Source of the DNA: Bacteroidales bacterium
GTDB taxonomy: Bacteria; Bacteroidota; Bacteroidia; Bacteroidales; UBA932
Direction of reading: 5' to 3'
Length of the DNA: 37,999 nt
Assembly (NCBI GenBank): GCA_016286145.1
Contig: JAEESD010000005.1
Location: 1 to 37,999 of the forward strand
Part shown: positions 18,805 to 28,401 of the stretch, one piece after another
Layout: each line of letters opens with the position of its first letter
Position numbering within the stretch: the stretch's first letter is position 1
Made by a program: the position numbers and the translations under genes
Notes under the pieces: model-generated
Databases searched by the model: none
Told to the model about the DNA's origin: nothing
Seen by the model: only the letters and a program-made list of their open reading frames with translations

Positions 18805-20445
18805 ATGATAGACAAGATGAGAGTAGCGGCTGTAAGCCCTAAAGTCAAGGTCGCAGACGTCGACTGGAATGTCGGAGAGATTGTAAGGCTCTGTAAAGAA
18901 ATCGCAACCCGGGATAATCCCTCAGTCATAGTTTTCCCTGAGTTGGCCGTAACGGGCTATACCTGCGGAGATCTGTTCCTTCAGAAAATCCTTATCGACG
19001 GAGCTTGGCGCGCCGTCGAAAGACTCTGCAACGAAACAGCCAGCCTGCCTCAGACCCTTGTCGTAGGCTGCCCAGTCCAGCAGGGCGGCGCTCTTTATGA
19101 TGCCGCGCTGGTAATCCGGCAGGGCGCCGTAATCGGGACAGTCCCCAAGACTAAGCTCAGCGCCCAGGAATCCCGCTGGTTTGCCGAAGGCTCCCCCGCC
19201 CCCGCCGCCGTGTTCGATGGCTTCAAGGTTGTAGTCGGAGACATTTCGGGCAGCACGGCAGATGAAAACGGGATCACCATCCGCATCGCCGCCTCCTGCG
19301 AGCTAGCCGGCAGGCAGGACAAGCGCAAGGCCGCCCTCGCTGCGGCCCCGGGTGCGGTCGTCTATTGCTCCAACGGCTATGGCGAATCAACCGACGACCT
19401 GGTCTGGGCCGGCTCGTCGCTTATCTACGAAAAAGGCCGACTTCTTGCCGAAAACAAGCGCTTCCAGCGGGAATCGAGCTGGATAACGGCCGAGCTCGGA
19501 GCAGGCGCCCCCGCAGTCCCGTCCGAGCCGATGGACCGCTGCACGGAAATCTTCAACATCCAGGCAACCGCCCTTATGTCGCGCCTCGAACACATCCGCT
19601 GCGACAAATGCGTGATCGGAGTTTCCGGCGGGCTAGACAGTACGCTCGCCCTGCTCGTAATATGCGAGGCCTTCGGCCGCCTTGGCTATGACCGCAAGAA
19701 CATCTACGGCCTTACGATGCCCTGCTTCGGGACCTCGGACAGGACCCATTCGAACGCCTGGAAGCTGATGGAGGCCCTCGGGATTACGGCCATGGAGATA
19801 AACATCGGCGCCGCGGTTTCCCAGCACTTCGCCGACATCGGCCAGGACCCGAATAAACACGACGTAACCTTCGAAAACGCCCAGGCCCGCGAGCGCACCC
19901 AGATCCTGATGGACCTCTCGAACAAAGTCGGCGGCATAGTTATCGGGACGGGCGACCTGTCGGAGATTTCGCTCGGCTGGTGTACCTACAACGGCGACCA
20001 TATGTCTATGTACGGAGTGAACTCGGGCGTTCCCAAGACCCTTATGAGGTCTATGGTACGCCAGATTGCAAAAGGCCACCCGTGCGAGGCCACCCTCATC
20101 GATATCGTAGACACCCCCGTCTCCCCCGAACTCGTGCCCGGCCAGGTTACAGAAGACACTATCGGCCCGTACGAACTCCACGACTTCTTCCTGGAGAAAG
20201 TAGTTGCGGGTGAGGCTCCGCGCGAGGTTCTCGCAGACGCGGTAGAGACTTTCAAGGGAAGCTACGACTCCCCTACTATTCTGAAATGGCTCAAGACCTT
20301 CTACCGCCGCTTCTTTACCCAGCAGTTCAAGAGGGCCTGCAGCCCCTGCGGTCCTAAGGTACTGGACATAAGTCTCTCACCCAGAGGCGATTGGATGATG
20401 CCTACGGATGCGAGCGTAGAGCTCTGGCTGAAAGAATTGGATTAA
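18805..20445 (+). CDS. nadE: NAD+ synthetase with a degenerate N-terminal glutaminase (nitrilase-fold) domain
   Basis: Synthetase motifs intact (VIGVSGGLDSTLALLV, IGTGDLSEISLGWCTYNGDHMSMYGVNSG, LSPRGDWMMP). The N-terminal CN-hydrolase domain keeps FPELAVTGYTCGDLF and VPKTKL but lacks the ICEDLW cysteine motif. Confidence 0.93.
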   Translation: MIDKMRVAAVSPKVKVADVDWNVGEIVRLCKEIATRDNPSVIVFPELAVTGYTCGDLFLQKILIDGAWRAVERLCNETASLPQTLVVGCPVQQGGALYDAALVIRQGAVIGTVPKTKLSAQESRWFAEGSPAPAAVFDGFKVVVGDISGSTADENGITIRIAASCELAGRQDKRKAALAAAPGAVVYCSNGYGESTDDLVWAGSSLIYEKGRLLAENKRFQRESSWITAELGAGAPAVPSEPMDRCTEIFNIQATALMSRLEHIRCDKCVIGVSGGLDSTLALLVICEAFGRLGYDRKNIYGLTMPCFGTSDRTHSNAWKLMEALGITAMEINIGAAVSQHFADIGQDPNKHDVTFENAQARERTQILMDLSNKVGGIVIGTGDLSEISLGWCTYNGDHMSMYGVNSGVPKTLMRSMVRQIAKGHPCEATLIDIVDTPVSPELVPGQVTEDTIGPYELHDFFLEKVVAGEAPREVLADAVETFKGSYDSPTILKWLKTFYRRFFTQQFKRACSPCGPKVLDISLSPRGDWMMPTDASVELWLKELD

Positions 20446-22194
20446 CTATTTCCTTCCGAACATCAAGGTCATATCCCTGGATATGGCCTTTTTTGCTTCA
20501 TCTTCCGGGACGAACTTCCAGTCTCCGAGAAGTACGCGGTCGCCGTCCATCACTACTGGAGGATTGGCGATCGTTTTCGGATCCGCTACACCGTAGATCC
20601 AGAAATACTTGAAGATGAGGTCACGGATCTCCGGATAACGGGCTTCGAGCCTGCCGGAGAGCTGTTCGCGGGTAAGGCCGGCGCCTTTGAAGAGAAGGTC
20701 GCCGCCGCCGGCAGCGCGGTACGAGGTCATCGCGACTGTATATTCGCGATCGGGGTCGAACGCGCTGCCGTCGGCCATCGAGCTTATCTTCACTCGCGCG
20801 CCGTAGGGTTTGGTGACATCTACCGTGTAGTTGATTCCCGAAGCGCTGTCGAAGTTGTAGCTTCTCTCAACGAAGGACCAGCCTATCTGGTCGTTTCTCG
20901 GATCCGAGCGGGGAACGATATTAAGCACATTCCCTCCCGGCTTCAGGGTCTGAATCCACTTGTCGTACGAGCGTTCGAGATAGCCCTTGATCTCGCTGCC
21001 GGTAAGGCGCAATACATACAGGGCATTCTCGAAGGGGTAGATTGTAAACAAATCGTTGAAGATTACAGGACCCGCAGGGACTGTCTTATTGAAGGTCAGC
21101 GGGGCTGCGAACGATATGTCTGCGCCAGAGAAAGTACGGCAAACGTAGTGGATGAAATCTGTGTAGAAGCAGCGACCGGCAAAAGCCTCGCGGGTAACCA
21201 TAGGCGCTGTAATGGTACCGACCTCCATTGAGGTGAACTGCCTGACTTCGGCGAAGTCGTGGGCAAAGGCCGCCCTCATCTTCGGATCCGCCTTAGTCTT
21301 GTCTACTCTTACGATTGAAGGTTTGATAGTCTTGTTGCCCTGCTTGTCTATTGAAATAACGGTGTGGCTGAAATTGTAGGCTTTAGAGCCGGTATTGACA
21401 AGGGCTATCGAATCGGAAGATTCCATCCAGGGGCGGTGGTCGTGGGACGAGACGACGAGGTCTACTCCACTCAGGGTGTTGAAAAGATCCAGGGCCTGGG
21501 CCTCAAGGGCCTGACCGTCTCCTTCCCCTACTGCGCTGTGGAGAGCGACTATAGTTACATCCGGCTTCACCTTCGCTTTAATGAGGTCAACCCTCTGCTG
21601 GACAAAAGGCACCAGAGAGACGAATTCCATTCCGGACCATATTGAAGGGTCGAGCCATTCGGCCATATTCGCGTTTGTGTAGCCAAGCACCAGAACTTTC
21701 AGCCCGGCTTTTTTGAACACCTTGTACTCGGGCCAGTAAGATGTCCCGTCGGGCTTGATGGCGTTTCCGGCGAGGAACGGGATACCGCGGGCATCCAGCT
21801 CCCTTGTAACGCGGTCATAGACCGAGTGTCCGGTCTCGACGTCGTGATTTCCTACTACAATCGCATCATACTTCATATAGTCGGCGATCCGGACGAAAAG
21901 GTGTTCGGTAAGAGTATCGATGTAGTTGAAATAATAGGTCGCATTGTCTCCCTGAAGACAATCTCCGGCATCCAGCAAAAGGACATTTCCGGGGCCGTCT
22001 GCTTTACGGATACTGTCTACATAGTAATTGACTGCCATAAGGCTGGGGACCTGTCTGCCTCCGAAATAGGTACTGTCGAACCAGGCGCCGTGGACATCGT
22101 TGGTAGTAATGACGTGAAGAGTCCCCTGTTTCGGGCTACACGATAAGGCGGAAATGAATGCTATGACTAGAAGCAGGTTGTAGGTTTTTCTCAT
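20446..22194 (-). CDS. Bifunctional metallophosphatase/5'-nucleotidase lipoprotein (UshA-like)
   Basis: 582 aa; lipobox FISALSC; LHVITTNDVHGAW, LLDAGDCLQGD, VVGNHDVETG, SSHDHRPW; C-terminal 5'-nucleotidase domain. Confidence 0.9.
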   Translation of the reverse strand: MRKTYNLLLVIAFISALSCSPKQGTLHVITTNDVHGAWFDSTYFGGRQVPSLMAVNYYVDSIRKADGPGNVLLLDAGDCLQGDNATYYFNYIDTLTEHLFVRIADYMKYDAIVVGNHDVETGHSVYDRVTRELDARGIPFLAGNAIKPDGTSYWPEYKVFKKAGLKVLVLGYTNANMAEWLDPSIWSGMEFVSLVPFVQQRVDLIKAKVKPDVTIVALHSAVGEGDGQALEAQALDLFNTLSGVDLVVSSHDHRPWMESSDSIALVNTGSKAYNFSHTVISIDKQGNKTIKPSIVRVDKTKADPKMRAAFAHDFAEVRQFTSMEVGTITAPMVTREAFAGRCFYTDFIHYVCRTFSGADISFAAPLTFNKTVPAGPVIFNDLFTIYPFENALYVLRLTGSEIKGYLERSYDKWIQTLKPGGNVLNIVPRSDPRNDQIGWSFVERSYNFDSASGINYTVDVTKPYGARVKISSMADGSAFDPDREYTVAMTSYRAAGGGDLLFKGAGLTREQLSGRLEARYPEIRDLIFKYFWIYGVADPKTIANPPVVMDGDRVLLGDWKFVPEDEAKKAISRDMTLMFGRK

Positions 22195-23264
22195 AATATG
22201 TCAAATAGAAGGGAGAATCTTTGTTCGGAGCCCAGCAATCCTTCGCTTCCCCAGTGGTAGCGGAGGCTGAGCTTTATGTCGAGTTTGCGGGTAATGCGGG
22301 GAGCCCAGTAGAGTTCTGTAAGGTCGTAGAAGCCTTTGTAGAACTTCGAACCGCGGTAGAGCATATCTCCGTAAAGGTGTCCGGCGGAGTCTGTCCAATC
22401 GTAGAACGGAAGCATATTCTCCGTATAGGAAGTTACGTTGCGAACGCCCAGACTTCTCCATTGGGCTTTAGCCTCGAGTTCTCCACCGAAAGGCAGTCTT
22501 AGGTCATCCAGAAGGCGTTCTCTCTGGTAACTGCCCAGAGCGCTGAGTTTCAGGCTTAGTTCGGAGTGTTCGCTTTCCGCCGCGAAATCGTACTTGATGA
22601 AGGCTTGAAGATGATGATTGTCTACCACACCCGGGGCTTCTACGCTGCCGGCATAATGATAGAAACTGCCTGCCCATCCGAGCGAGAAGGCGGGGACTAT
22701 ATTCCAACTGCCGTAACTGAGAATCTGGAAACGCTCCTTACGGGTATTGCCGTATTTTCCCATCCAGTCCAGGGCGAGCTCGGTAGTAAAACCGCCTTTG
22801 GAGTAACCCAGGTACGCTCCGTCAAGGTTGAAATCGGTTTCTATCGTCTCCTCGCTCATCAAAAGTTCGCTGTAGACACCCTTTACGATCTTTCTGGGAT
22901 AAGAGCCTACTACGGCAATGAAGGTTTTATTTCCGTCGTTGAAATTGGACTCGAAGAAGATAGGGATATCATCAACTATATCCCTAAGGGAATTGATTTT
23001 AGTTCCCATCTGTTTTACCAGGTCCGCTCCGAAAACCAGATTGTAGGTCAAGTTCTCGTTCTGGACAAAAGTCCAGCCGAAGAGGTTGCTCACCCGGACG
23101 AAGTGAATAGTCTCAGAAGGGATATATGCGTTGCGCGAACGGGCGAATTCGTGATTGTCGAATACATAGTTTAGGCCCGAGCCTGTAAAGAACTTGCCCT
23201 GAGCACACAGAGTCAGAGTTGACAAGAAAGTCAACAAAAAAACTGTATACAGGCGCCTTTTCAT
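22191..23264 (-). CDS. Predicted outer-membrane beta-barrel protein of unknown function
   Basis: Signal peptide MKRRLYTVFLLTFLSTLTLCAQG, alternating aromatic/polar strands, C-terminal LLGSEQRFSLLFDIL; 4-nt overlap with the 5'-nucleotidase. Start at ATG 23264. Confidence 0.65.
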   Translation of the reverse strand: MKRRLYTVFLLTFLSTLTLCAQGKFFTGSGLNYVFDNHEFARSRNAYIPSETIHFVRVSNLFGWTFVQNENLTYNLVFGADLVKQMGTKINSLRDIVDDIPIFFESNFNDGNKTFIAVVGSYPRKIVKGVYSELLMSEETIETDFNLDGAYLGYSKGGFTTELALDWMGKYGNTRKERFQILSYGSWNIVPAFSLGWAGSFYHYAGSVEAPGVVDNHHLQAFIKYDFAAESEHSELSLKLSALGSYQRERLLDDLRLPFGGELEAKAQWRSLGVRNVTSYTENMLPFYDWTDSAGHLYGDMLYRGSKFYKGFYDLTELYWAPRITRKLDIKLSLRYHWGSEGLLGSEQRFSLLFDIL

Positions 23265-23273
23265 TTTCAACCT

Positions 23274-23281
23274 CAAATTTA
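23274..23281 (-). promoter_or_regulatory. Putative -7 element TAAATTTG for the beta-barrel/5'-nucleotidase operon
   Basis: CAAATTTA on the plus strand, 9 nt upstream of ATG 23264. Confidence 0.5.
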
Positions 23282-23294
23282 ATCAGATTTTGTG

Positions 23295-23302
23295 TAAATT
23301 TG
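23295..23302 (+). promoter_or_regulatory. Putative -7 element TAAATTTG for ffh
   Basis: Matches TAnnTTTG, 28 nt upstream of ATG 23331. Confidence 0.55.
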
Positions 23303-23330
23303 CGGCTCATTCAAAAAGAAAACGTCGATT

Positions 23331-24650
23331 ATGTTCGAAAATCTCAGCGAAAGGCTTGAGCGCTCATTCAAGATACTGAAAGGTGAAGGCAAAATCACCG
23401 AAATCAACATTTCCGAGACCCTGAAGGAAGTCCGCAGGGCCCTCCTGGATGCCGATGTAAGCTATAAGGTAGCAAAGGAGTTCTGCGACAACGTTAAGAA
23501 GAAGGCCATCGGCCAGAATGTCCTTACCGCGGTCAAGCCTCAGCAGATGATGGTGAAGATAGTCCACGACGAACTCGTGGAGTTTATGGGCAGCCAGGAA
23601 GTGGGCCTCAATCTGAAGGGATCCCCCGCCGTCATCCTGATGGCCGGTCTCAACGGTTCCGGTAAGACCACCTTCAGCGCCAAGCTCGGCCTCTACCTGA
23701 AGAAGAAGGGCAAGAAGGTCCTGCTCGCTGCGTGCGACACTTTCCGTCCTGCCGCTATCGAGCAGCTAAAGACCCTCGCCGAAGGAATCGGCCTGCCCGT
23801 CTTCTCGATCGACGGCGAGTCCGACCCTGTAAAGGTAGCCCAGGCCGCGATTGCCCAGGGCCGGCGGGACGGGATGGACATAGTCATAGTCGATACCGCA
23901 GGCCGTCTGGCCGTGGATCAGGAGCTGATGGACGAAATCAGGGCGATGCACAAGGCGTGCGAACCCAGCGAAACTCTCTTCGTCGTTGATGCTATGACCG
24001 GTCAGGACGCCGTTCTGAGCGCCACCGCCTTCAACGAAGCGATTGACTACGACGGAATCGTCCTTACGAAGCTGGACGGCGACACCCGCGGCGGTGCGGC
24101 CCTCTCGGTCAAGGCCGTCAGCGGTAAGCCCGTGAAGTTTGTAGGTACGGGCGAGAAGATGGAGGCGATCGACGTCTTCCACCCATCGCGTATCGCAGAC
24201 AGGATCCTCGGAATGGGCGATGTCGTTTCCCTCGTAGAGAAAGCCCAGGAGCAGTACGACGAAAAGCAGGCCCGCGAACTGAAGAAAAAGGTCGCTAAAG
24301 GCAAGTTCAATTTCAACGATTTCTACGATCAGATCCAGCAGGTCAGAAAGATGGGCGACATCAAGGACCTCGCAGGGATGCTCCCCGGAGTAGGAAGCGC
24401 GATGAAAGACGTAGACATTGACAACGACAAAGCCTTCAAGGGAACTGAAGCCATCATCAAGAGTATGACTCCCTACGAGCGCGAACACCCCGAGGTTCTC
24501 AACGGATCGCGCCGCCGCCGCATCGCCGCCGGTTCAGGAACTACTATCGCAGACGTCAACCGCCTGATAAAGCAGTTCGAAGGTTCTCAGAAGATGATGA
24601 AGATGGCTATCGACGGATCGCTGCAGAATCGTCTGAAAGGTTTGAGATAA
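23331..24650 (+). CDS. ffh: Signal recognition particle protein Ffh
   Basis: GLNGSGKTTFSAKLGLYLK, VDTAGRLAVDQELMDEI, TKLDGDTRGGAALS, M-domain with RIAAGSGTTIADVNRLIKQF. Confidence 0.98.
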   Translation: MFENLSERLERSFKILKGEGKITEINISETLKEVRRALLDADVSYKVAKEFCDNVKKKAIGQNVLTAVKPQQMMVKIVHDELVEFMGSQEVGLNLKGSPAVILMAGLNGSGKTTFSAKLGLYLKKKGKKVLLAACDTFRPAAIEQLKTLAEGIGLPVFSIDGESDPVKVAQAAIAQGRRDGMDIVIVDTAGRLAVDQELMDEIRAMHKACEPSETLFVVDAMTGQDAVLSATAFNEAIDYDGIVLTKLDGDTRGGAALSVKAVSGKPVKFVGTGEKMEAIDVFHPSRIADRILGMGDVVSLVEKAQEQYDEKQARELKKKVAKGKFNFNDFYDQIQQVRKMGDIKDLAGMLPGVGSAMKDVDIDNDKAFKGTEAIIKSMTPYEREHPEVLNGSRRRRIAAGSGTTIADVNRLIKQFEGSQKMMKMAIDGSLQNRLKGLR

Positions 24651-25490
24651 CTATTCCAGATACCTTTCTCTCAGTACTTGAATATCCCGGTCTGTAAGAC
24701 CGATAACCTCGCGCAGGTATCCCTCCAGCGAGCCGTACTGCCTGTCTACCTCGTCCAGAGCCAGGATAAAGTTCTCGGTGTTGGCTCCCAGGAAAGCCTT
24801 GACCACCCCGATTTCGTCTTCCTTGCCGCCCCAGAAACGGACGCGGCGGGAGTATTTCTTTACGTCGGCTCCATAGACGTGGTTGGTGGCGTCGAAATCG
24901 GAGATTATCGTATCCCTGTCGGCGCCCAGAGCGGCCAGCAGCAGGGCTGAGGCAATACCAGTACGGTCTTTACCCTGAGTGCAGTGATATAGGACGGCAC
25001 CTTTTTCAGCGCTGAGGACAAGGCGGAAGAATTCCGCAAACTGACTTTGACACTCTGGGCTGAAAAGGAGCACGGGGTACATATTGCGTGCGACTGCCTT
25101 CGCCTTGTCGTTGAAAGCGGCCATCACTATTATTTTCTTAACGTCGAACTTTTTCCTGCCCGTGAACTTTTTCTTTTCTTCTTCAGTCGCATTTGCGGCA
25201 ACATTGCCGCTGGCATCTATGGGCAGACTGATATACTGCGCGCCTTCTACCGTCTTGTTGACCTTCCCGGCCTTCTCTTCTTCCTTGCGGAAGTCTATAA
25301 CCGTTGTTAGCGGCAAGCCCGCGAGATAGCGGAGGTCGGAGCCTGTCGCCTCAGCAAGATGTGCGGAACGGATCAGACGTCCGTCCCTGACCCGGCGACC
25401 GTCAGCAGTTTTGTAGCCCCCGAGGTCGCGGGCATTGACGATGCCCCTGACCGGGAGGAACTGCTGGACGAGTACCGAGGTCTTAGACAT
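24651..25490 (-). CDS. Tyrosine-protein phosphatase (Y_phosphatase3-type)
   Basis: 279 aa; NARDLGGYKTADGRRVRDGRLIRSAHL and CX5R motif HCTQGKDRTG. Confidence 0.88.
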   Translation of the reverse strand: MSKTSVLVQQFLPVRGIVNARDLGGYKTADGRRVRDGRLIRSAHLAEATGSDLRYLAGLPLTTVIDFRKEEEKAGKVNKTVEGAQYISLPIDASGNVAANATEEEKKKFTGRKKFDVKKIIVMAAFNDKAKAVARNMYPVLLFSPECQSQFAEFFRLVLSAEKGAVLYHCTQGKDRTGIASALLLAALGADRDTIISDFDATNHVYGADVKKYSRRVRFWGGKEDEIGVVKAFLGANTENFILALDEVDRQYGSLEGYLREVIGLTDRDIQVLRERYLE

Positions 25491-26340
25491 AAAACTTTTT
25501 AATGAGCCGCTTGATAATCACCCCGAAGAAGATCTGTTCGGCAAGGTTGTCTTTGTGGAACTCGTAACACAGAACCATATCCATGGCTGCGAACTTACCG
25601 GCCAGGCGGTCAAATTCGGAGTGATCTTCCTTCCCGGTATAGGCCTTTGCGAAAGCATCCCAGAAGCGATGCAACTGATCCTCGCCCATATGGAAGATTC
25701 CCTGAACCTGCCTCATCGACGCATATGTGTTGCATATCTGGAACAGGTGTCCGATATCGAACATTGGATTTCCATAGCCGAAACGGTCGAGATCTATCCA
25801 GAAGGACCGATCTGCGGAAAGAACCAGGTTACCCATATTGAAATCGCCGTGGATACAGGTGTTCTTATCCTCGATAGTCTCCGCAAAAGCTCTCAGGACA
25901 GATAGATTCTTCTTGCTTACGAAACGCACCTTTTCGAAAGAGTTCATCAACTGTTCTTTGCGACTCGGGAAGATGGTCGTATCGCATGGGGTTGCGAACA
26001 ACTCCTTTCCTCTGGCGCAGAGAAGCTCCGCCATCTCTTCAATCCTTTCCGGTTCGTCGTGACAAATGCGGGAAAGGGACTTTTTGTGCGTAATTTTCTC
26101 GGTGATGGTACCGTAAGAATCTCCTACACGGACTATTTCCTTAGCTTCGGGTACCGGGAGTCCCAGTTTCCTTACCGCAGTAGAGACGTTGTACTCTTTC
26201 TGGGCGAATTCCAGCGTGTCCAGACCCTTTTTATTAATCTTAAGTATGACGCCCGGATCGGAAGGATTGTCAAATACCTTCCCGTTTCCGCCCTCGCCCA
26301 CCTGACGCCAAGCGGAAATGTCTATTTCACGATAATTCAT
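25483..26340 (-). CDS. APH/choline-kinase-like phosphotransferase (TIGR02172-like)
   Basis: 285 aa; VGEGGNGKVFDNPSDPGVILKI, catalytic loop HGDFNMGNLVL, metal loop IDLDRFGYGNPMFDIGHL; 8-nt overlap with the phosphatase. Confidence 0.82.
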   Translation of the reverse strand: MNYREIDISAWRQVGEGGNGKVFDNPSDPGVILKINKKGLDTLEFAQKEYNVSTAVRKLGLPVPEAKEIVRVGDSYGTITEKITHKKSLSRICHDEPERIEEMAELLCARGKELFATPCDTTIFPSRKEQLMNSFEKVRFVSKKNLSVLRAFAETIEDKNTCIHGDFNMGNLVLSADRSFWIDLDRFGYGNPMFDIGHLFQICNTYASMRQVQGIFHMGEDQLHRFWDAFAKAYTGKEDHSEFDRLAGKFAAMDMVLCYEFHKDNLAEQIFFGVIIKRLIKKFYV

Positions 26341-26346
26341 ATGCTG

Positions 26347-27702
26347 TTAAACGAGGCCCTGCTCCATCATTGCGGTCGCGACCTTCATAAAGCCGGCGAC
26401 GTTTGCTCCGCGGACATAGTCGATAGTTCCGTCTTCGCGGGTACCGTATTTGACGCAATTGGAATGGATATCGGTCATAATTCGGCGCAGGTAGGAATCT
26501 ACCTCCTCGGCCGTCCATTTCTGGCGCATAGAGTTCTGGCTCATCTCGAGGCCGGAGGTTGCTACGCCGCCCGCGTTCGAAGCCTTACCGGGCGAGTAGA
26601 GCAGGCCGGCGCCCTGGATGATCTTGATTGCCTCCGGGGTCGAGGGCATGTTCGCTCCTTCGGCCACACACCAGCAGCCGTTGTCTACAAGGGCCTGGGC
26701 ATCCGCCGCCTCGATCTCGTTCTGAGTCGCGCAGGGCAGGGCGATGTCACACTTGATCTTCCACGGACGCTCGCCGGGGAAATAGGTAGCGGTCGGATAT
26801 TTCTGGGCGTATTCGCTGATTCGGCCGCGCTTGACGTTCTTGAGGAAGAAGACGTACTCGAGCTTTTCTTCGGTAAGGCCGTCGGGATCATAGACAAAGC
26901 CGTCGCTATCCGACAGGGTCACTACCTTCGCCCCCAGCCTCATCGCTTTCTGGGCCGCATACTGGGCCACATTTCCGGCGCCGGAGATAAGGACTGTCTG
27001 GCCATTGAAGCTCTTGCCGCGGGTCGCGAGCATCTGCTCGGCGAAATAGCAGAGACCATAGCCGGTCGCCTCGGGCCTGATGAGGCTTCCGCCCCACGTC
27101 TGGCCTTTTCCCGTAAGGGTTCCGGTAAACTCGTCGCGCAGGCGCTTATACTGGCCGAACATGAAGCCGATTTCGCGGCCGCCGACTCCGATATCGCCGG
27201 CAGGGACGTCTGTATCCGGGCCGATATGGCGCTGGAGCTCGGTCATAAAGCTCTGGCAGAAGCGCATCACTTCAGCGTCTGACTTGCCGCGGGGGCTGAA
27301 GTCTGATCCGCCTTTCGCTCCGCCCATAGGCAGGGTCGTAAGCGCGTTTTTGAAAGTCTGTTCGAATGCGAGGAACTTCATAATCGAGAGGTTCACGCTG
27401 GCGTGGAAGCGGATACCGCCTTTGTACGGGCCAATCGCGCTGTTCATCTGGACACGGAAGCCGCGGTTGATGCGGACTTCGCCTTCGTCGTCCATCCAGG
27501 GGACGCGGAAGATGATGACGCGCTCAGGCTCCACCATCCTTTCCATAATCTTGGCGTCCAGGAAGTGGGGATAGGCTTCGAGGGTCGGAGCTACTGCTTC
27601 GAGTACCTCTCTTACTGCCTGATGAAACTCTGATTCTCCGGGATTCTTGGCGACGAGAGCGCCCATGAATTCGCTGACGTACTTTTCGGTAAACGCTGAC
27701 AT
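26347..27702 (-). CDS. gdhA: NADP-type glutamate dehydrogenase
   Basis: 451 aa; PYKGGIRFHASVNLSIMKFLAFEQTFKNALTTLPMGGAKGGSDFSPRGKSDAEVMRFCQ is diagnostic. Confidence 0.98.
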   Translation of the reverse strand: MSAFTEKYVSEFMGALVAKNPGESEFHQAVREVLEAVAPTLEAYPHFLDAKIMERMVEPERVIIFRVPWMDDEGEVRINRGFRVQMNSAIGPYKGGIRFHASVNLSIMKFLAFEQTFKNALTTLPMGGAKGGSDFSPRGKSDAEVMRFCQSFMTELQRHIGPDTDVPAGDIGVGGREIGFMFGQYKRLRDEFTGTLTGKGQTWGGSLIRPEATGYGLCYFAEQMLATRGKSFNGQTVLISGAGNVAQYAAQKAMRLGAKVVTLSDSDGFVYDPDGLTEEKLEYVFFLKNVKRGRISEYAQKYPTATYFPGERPWKIKCDIALPCATQNEIEAADAQALVDNGCWCVAEGANMPSTPEAIKIIQGAGLLYSPGKASNAGGVATSGLEMSQNSMRQKWTAEEVDSYLRRIMTDIHSNCVKYGTREDGTIDYVRGANVAGFMKVATAMMEQGLV

Positions 27703-27730
27703 AACTATAGGATTTCGAACAAAACAATTT

Positions 27731-27738
27731 CAAATATA
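27731..27738 (-). promoter_or_regulatory. Putative -7 element TATATTTG for gdhA
   Basis: CAAATATA on the plus strand, 28 nt upstream of ATG 27702. Confidence 0.55.
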
Positions 27739-27750
27739 CTTATTAATTTC

Positions 27751-27758
27751 TAACTTTG
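27751..27758 (+). promoter_or_regulatory. Putative -7 element TAACTTTG for the nitroreductase gene
   Basis: Matches TAnnTTTG, 5 nt upstream of ATG 27764. Confidence 0.55.
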
Positions 27759-27763
27759 AGCCC

Positions 27764-28399
27764 ATGGCAGACAATTATCTGGAGAAAAGAGCCGAAGAAA
27801 TAAACAGCGGGAAAAAGAGTACCGCCGGCCCTAAAAGAGCCTCTTTAGACACCCTCGTAAGGCTCAACCGCAGCGTAAGAGGATATGATCAGAGTTATGT
27901 GGTCCATCAGCGTCAGCTCGAGGCGATGGTGGCCGTAAACCCTAAGGTCGCATCGTCCGTGAACCAGCAGGCCCTTCGCTTCCATCTGGTGACCAAGGGC
28001 CCGGAGGCAGACGAAATCAACCGTCATATCAAGATGGGCCGTGCGCTGCCCGAGCTCCATCTCCCGTTCCCCGGAACCGAGCCCGAAGCGTTTATCGTAG
28101 TCTGCACAACCAAGCCCGAGAATCCGGGTCTTCTTATCGACCTTGGGATTTCGGTCCAGACTATGCTGCTTAAGGCCGTGGATCTTGGGCTCAGGGGCCT
28201 GATTATCCGCAATTTCGACCATGCCGCCCTTCAGGCCGGCCTGGGTCTGCCGCTTGAGCCTATCTGTGTAGTTGCGGTAGGTAAAAGCGCCGAGAAGATA
28301 GAACTGGTGGAAATCAAAGCCGGAGAATCCATCAAGTATTATAGGAAAGACGGAGTACACTACGTACCGAAACTCCGCGTTGAAGACATAATCATCTAA
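27764..28399 (+). CDS. Nitroreductase family protein
   Basis: MADNYLEKRAEEI...LVRLNRSVRGYDQSYVVHQRQLEAMVAVNPKVASSVNQQALRFHLVT; GISVQTMLLKAVDLGLRGLIIRNFD. Start moved from the track's 27647 to ATG 27764. Confidence 0.85.
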   Translation: MADNYLEKRAEEINSGKKSTAGPKRASLDTLVRLNRSVRGYDQSYVVHQRQLEAMVAVNPKVASSVNQQALRFHLVTKGPEADEINRHIKMGRALPELHLPFPGTEPEAFIVVCTTKPENPGLLIDLGISVQTMLLKAVDLGLRGLIIRNFDHAALQAGLGLPLEPICVVAVGKSAEKIELVEIKAGESIKYYRKDGVHYVPKLRVEDIII

Positions 28400-28401
28400 T
28401 T

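Noticed and set aside
26059-27282. 407-aa plus-strand ORF
   Set aside because: Lies antisense to the clearly real gdhA and part of the kinase gene; its sequence shows no recognisable family and fits codon-bias-driven antisense openness.
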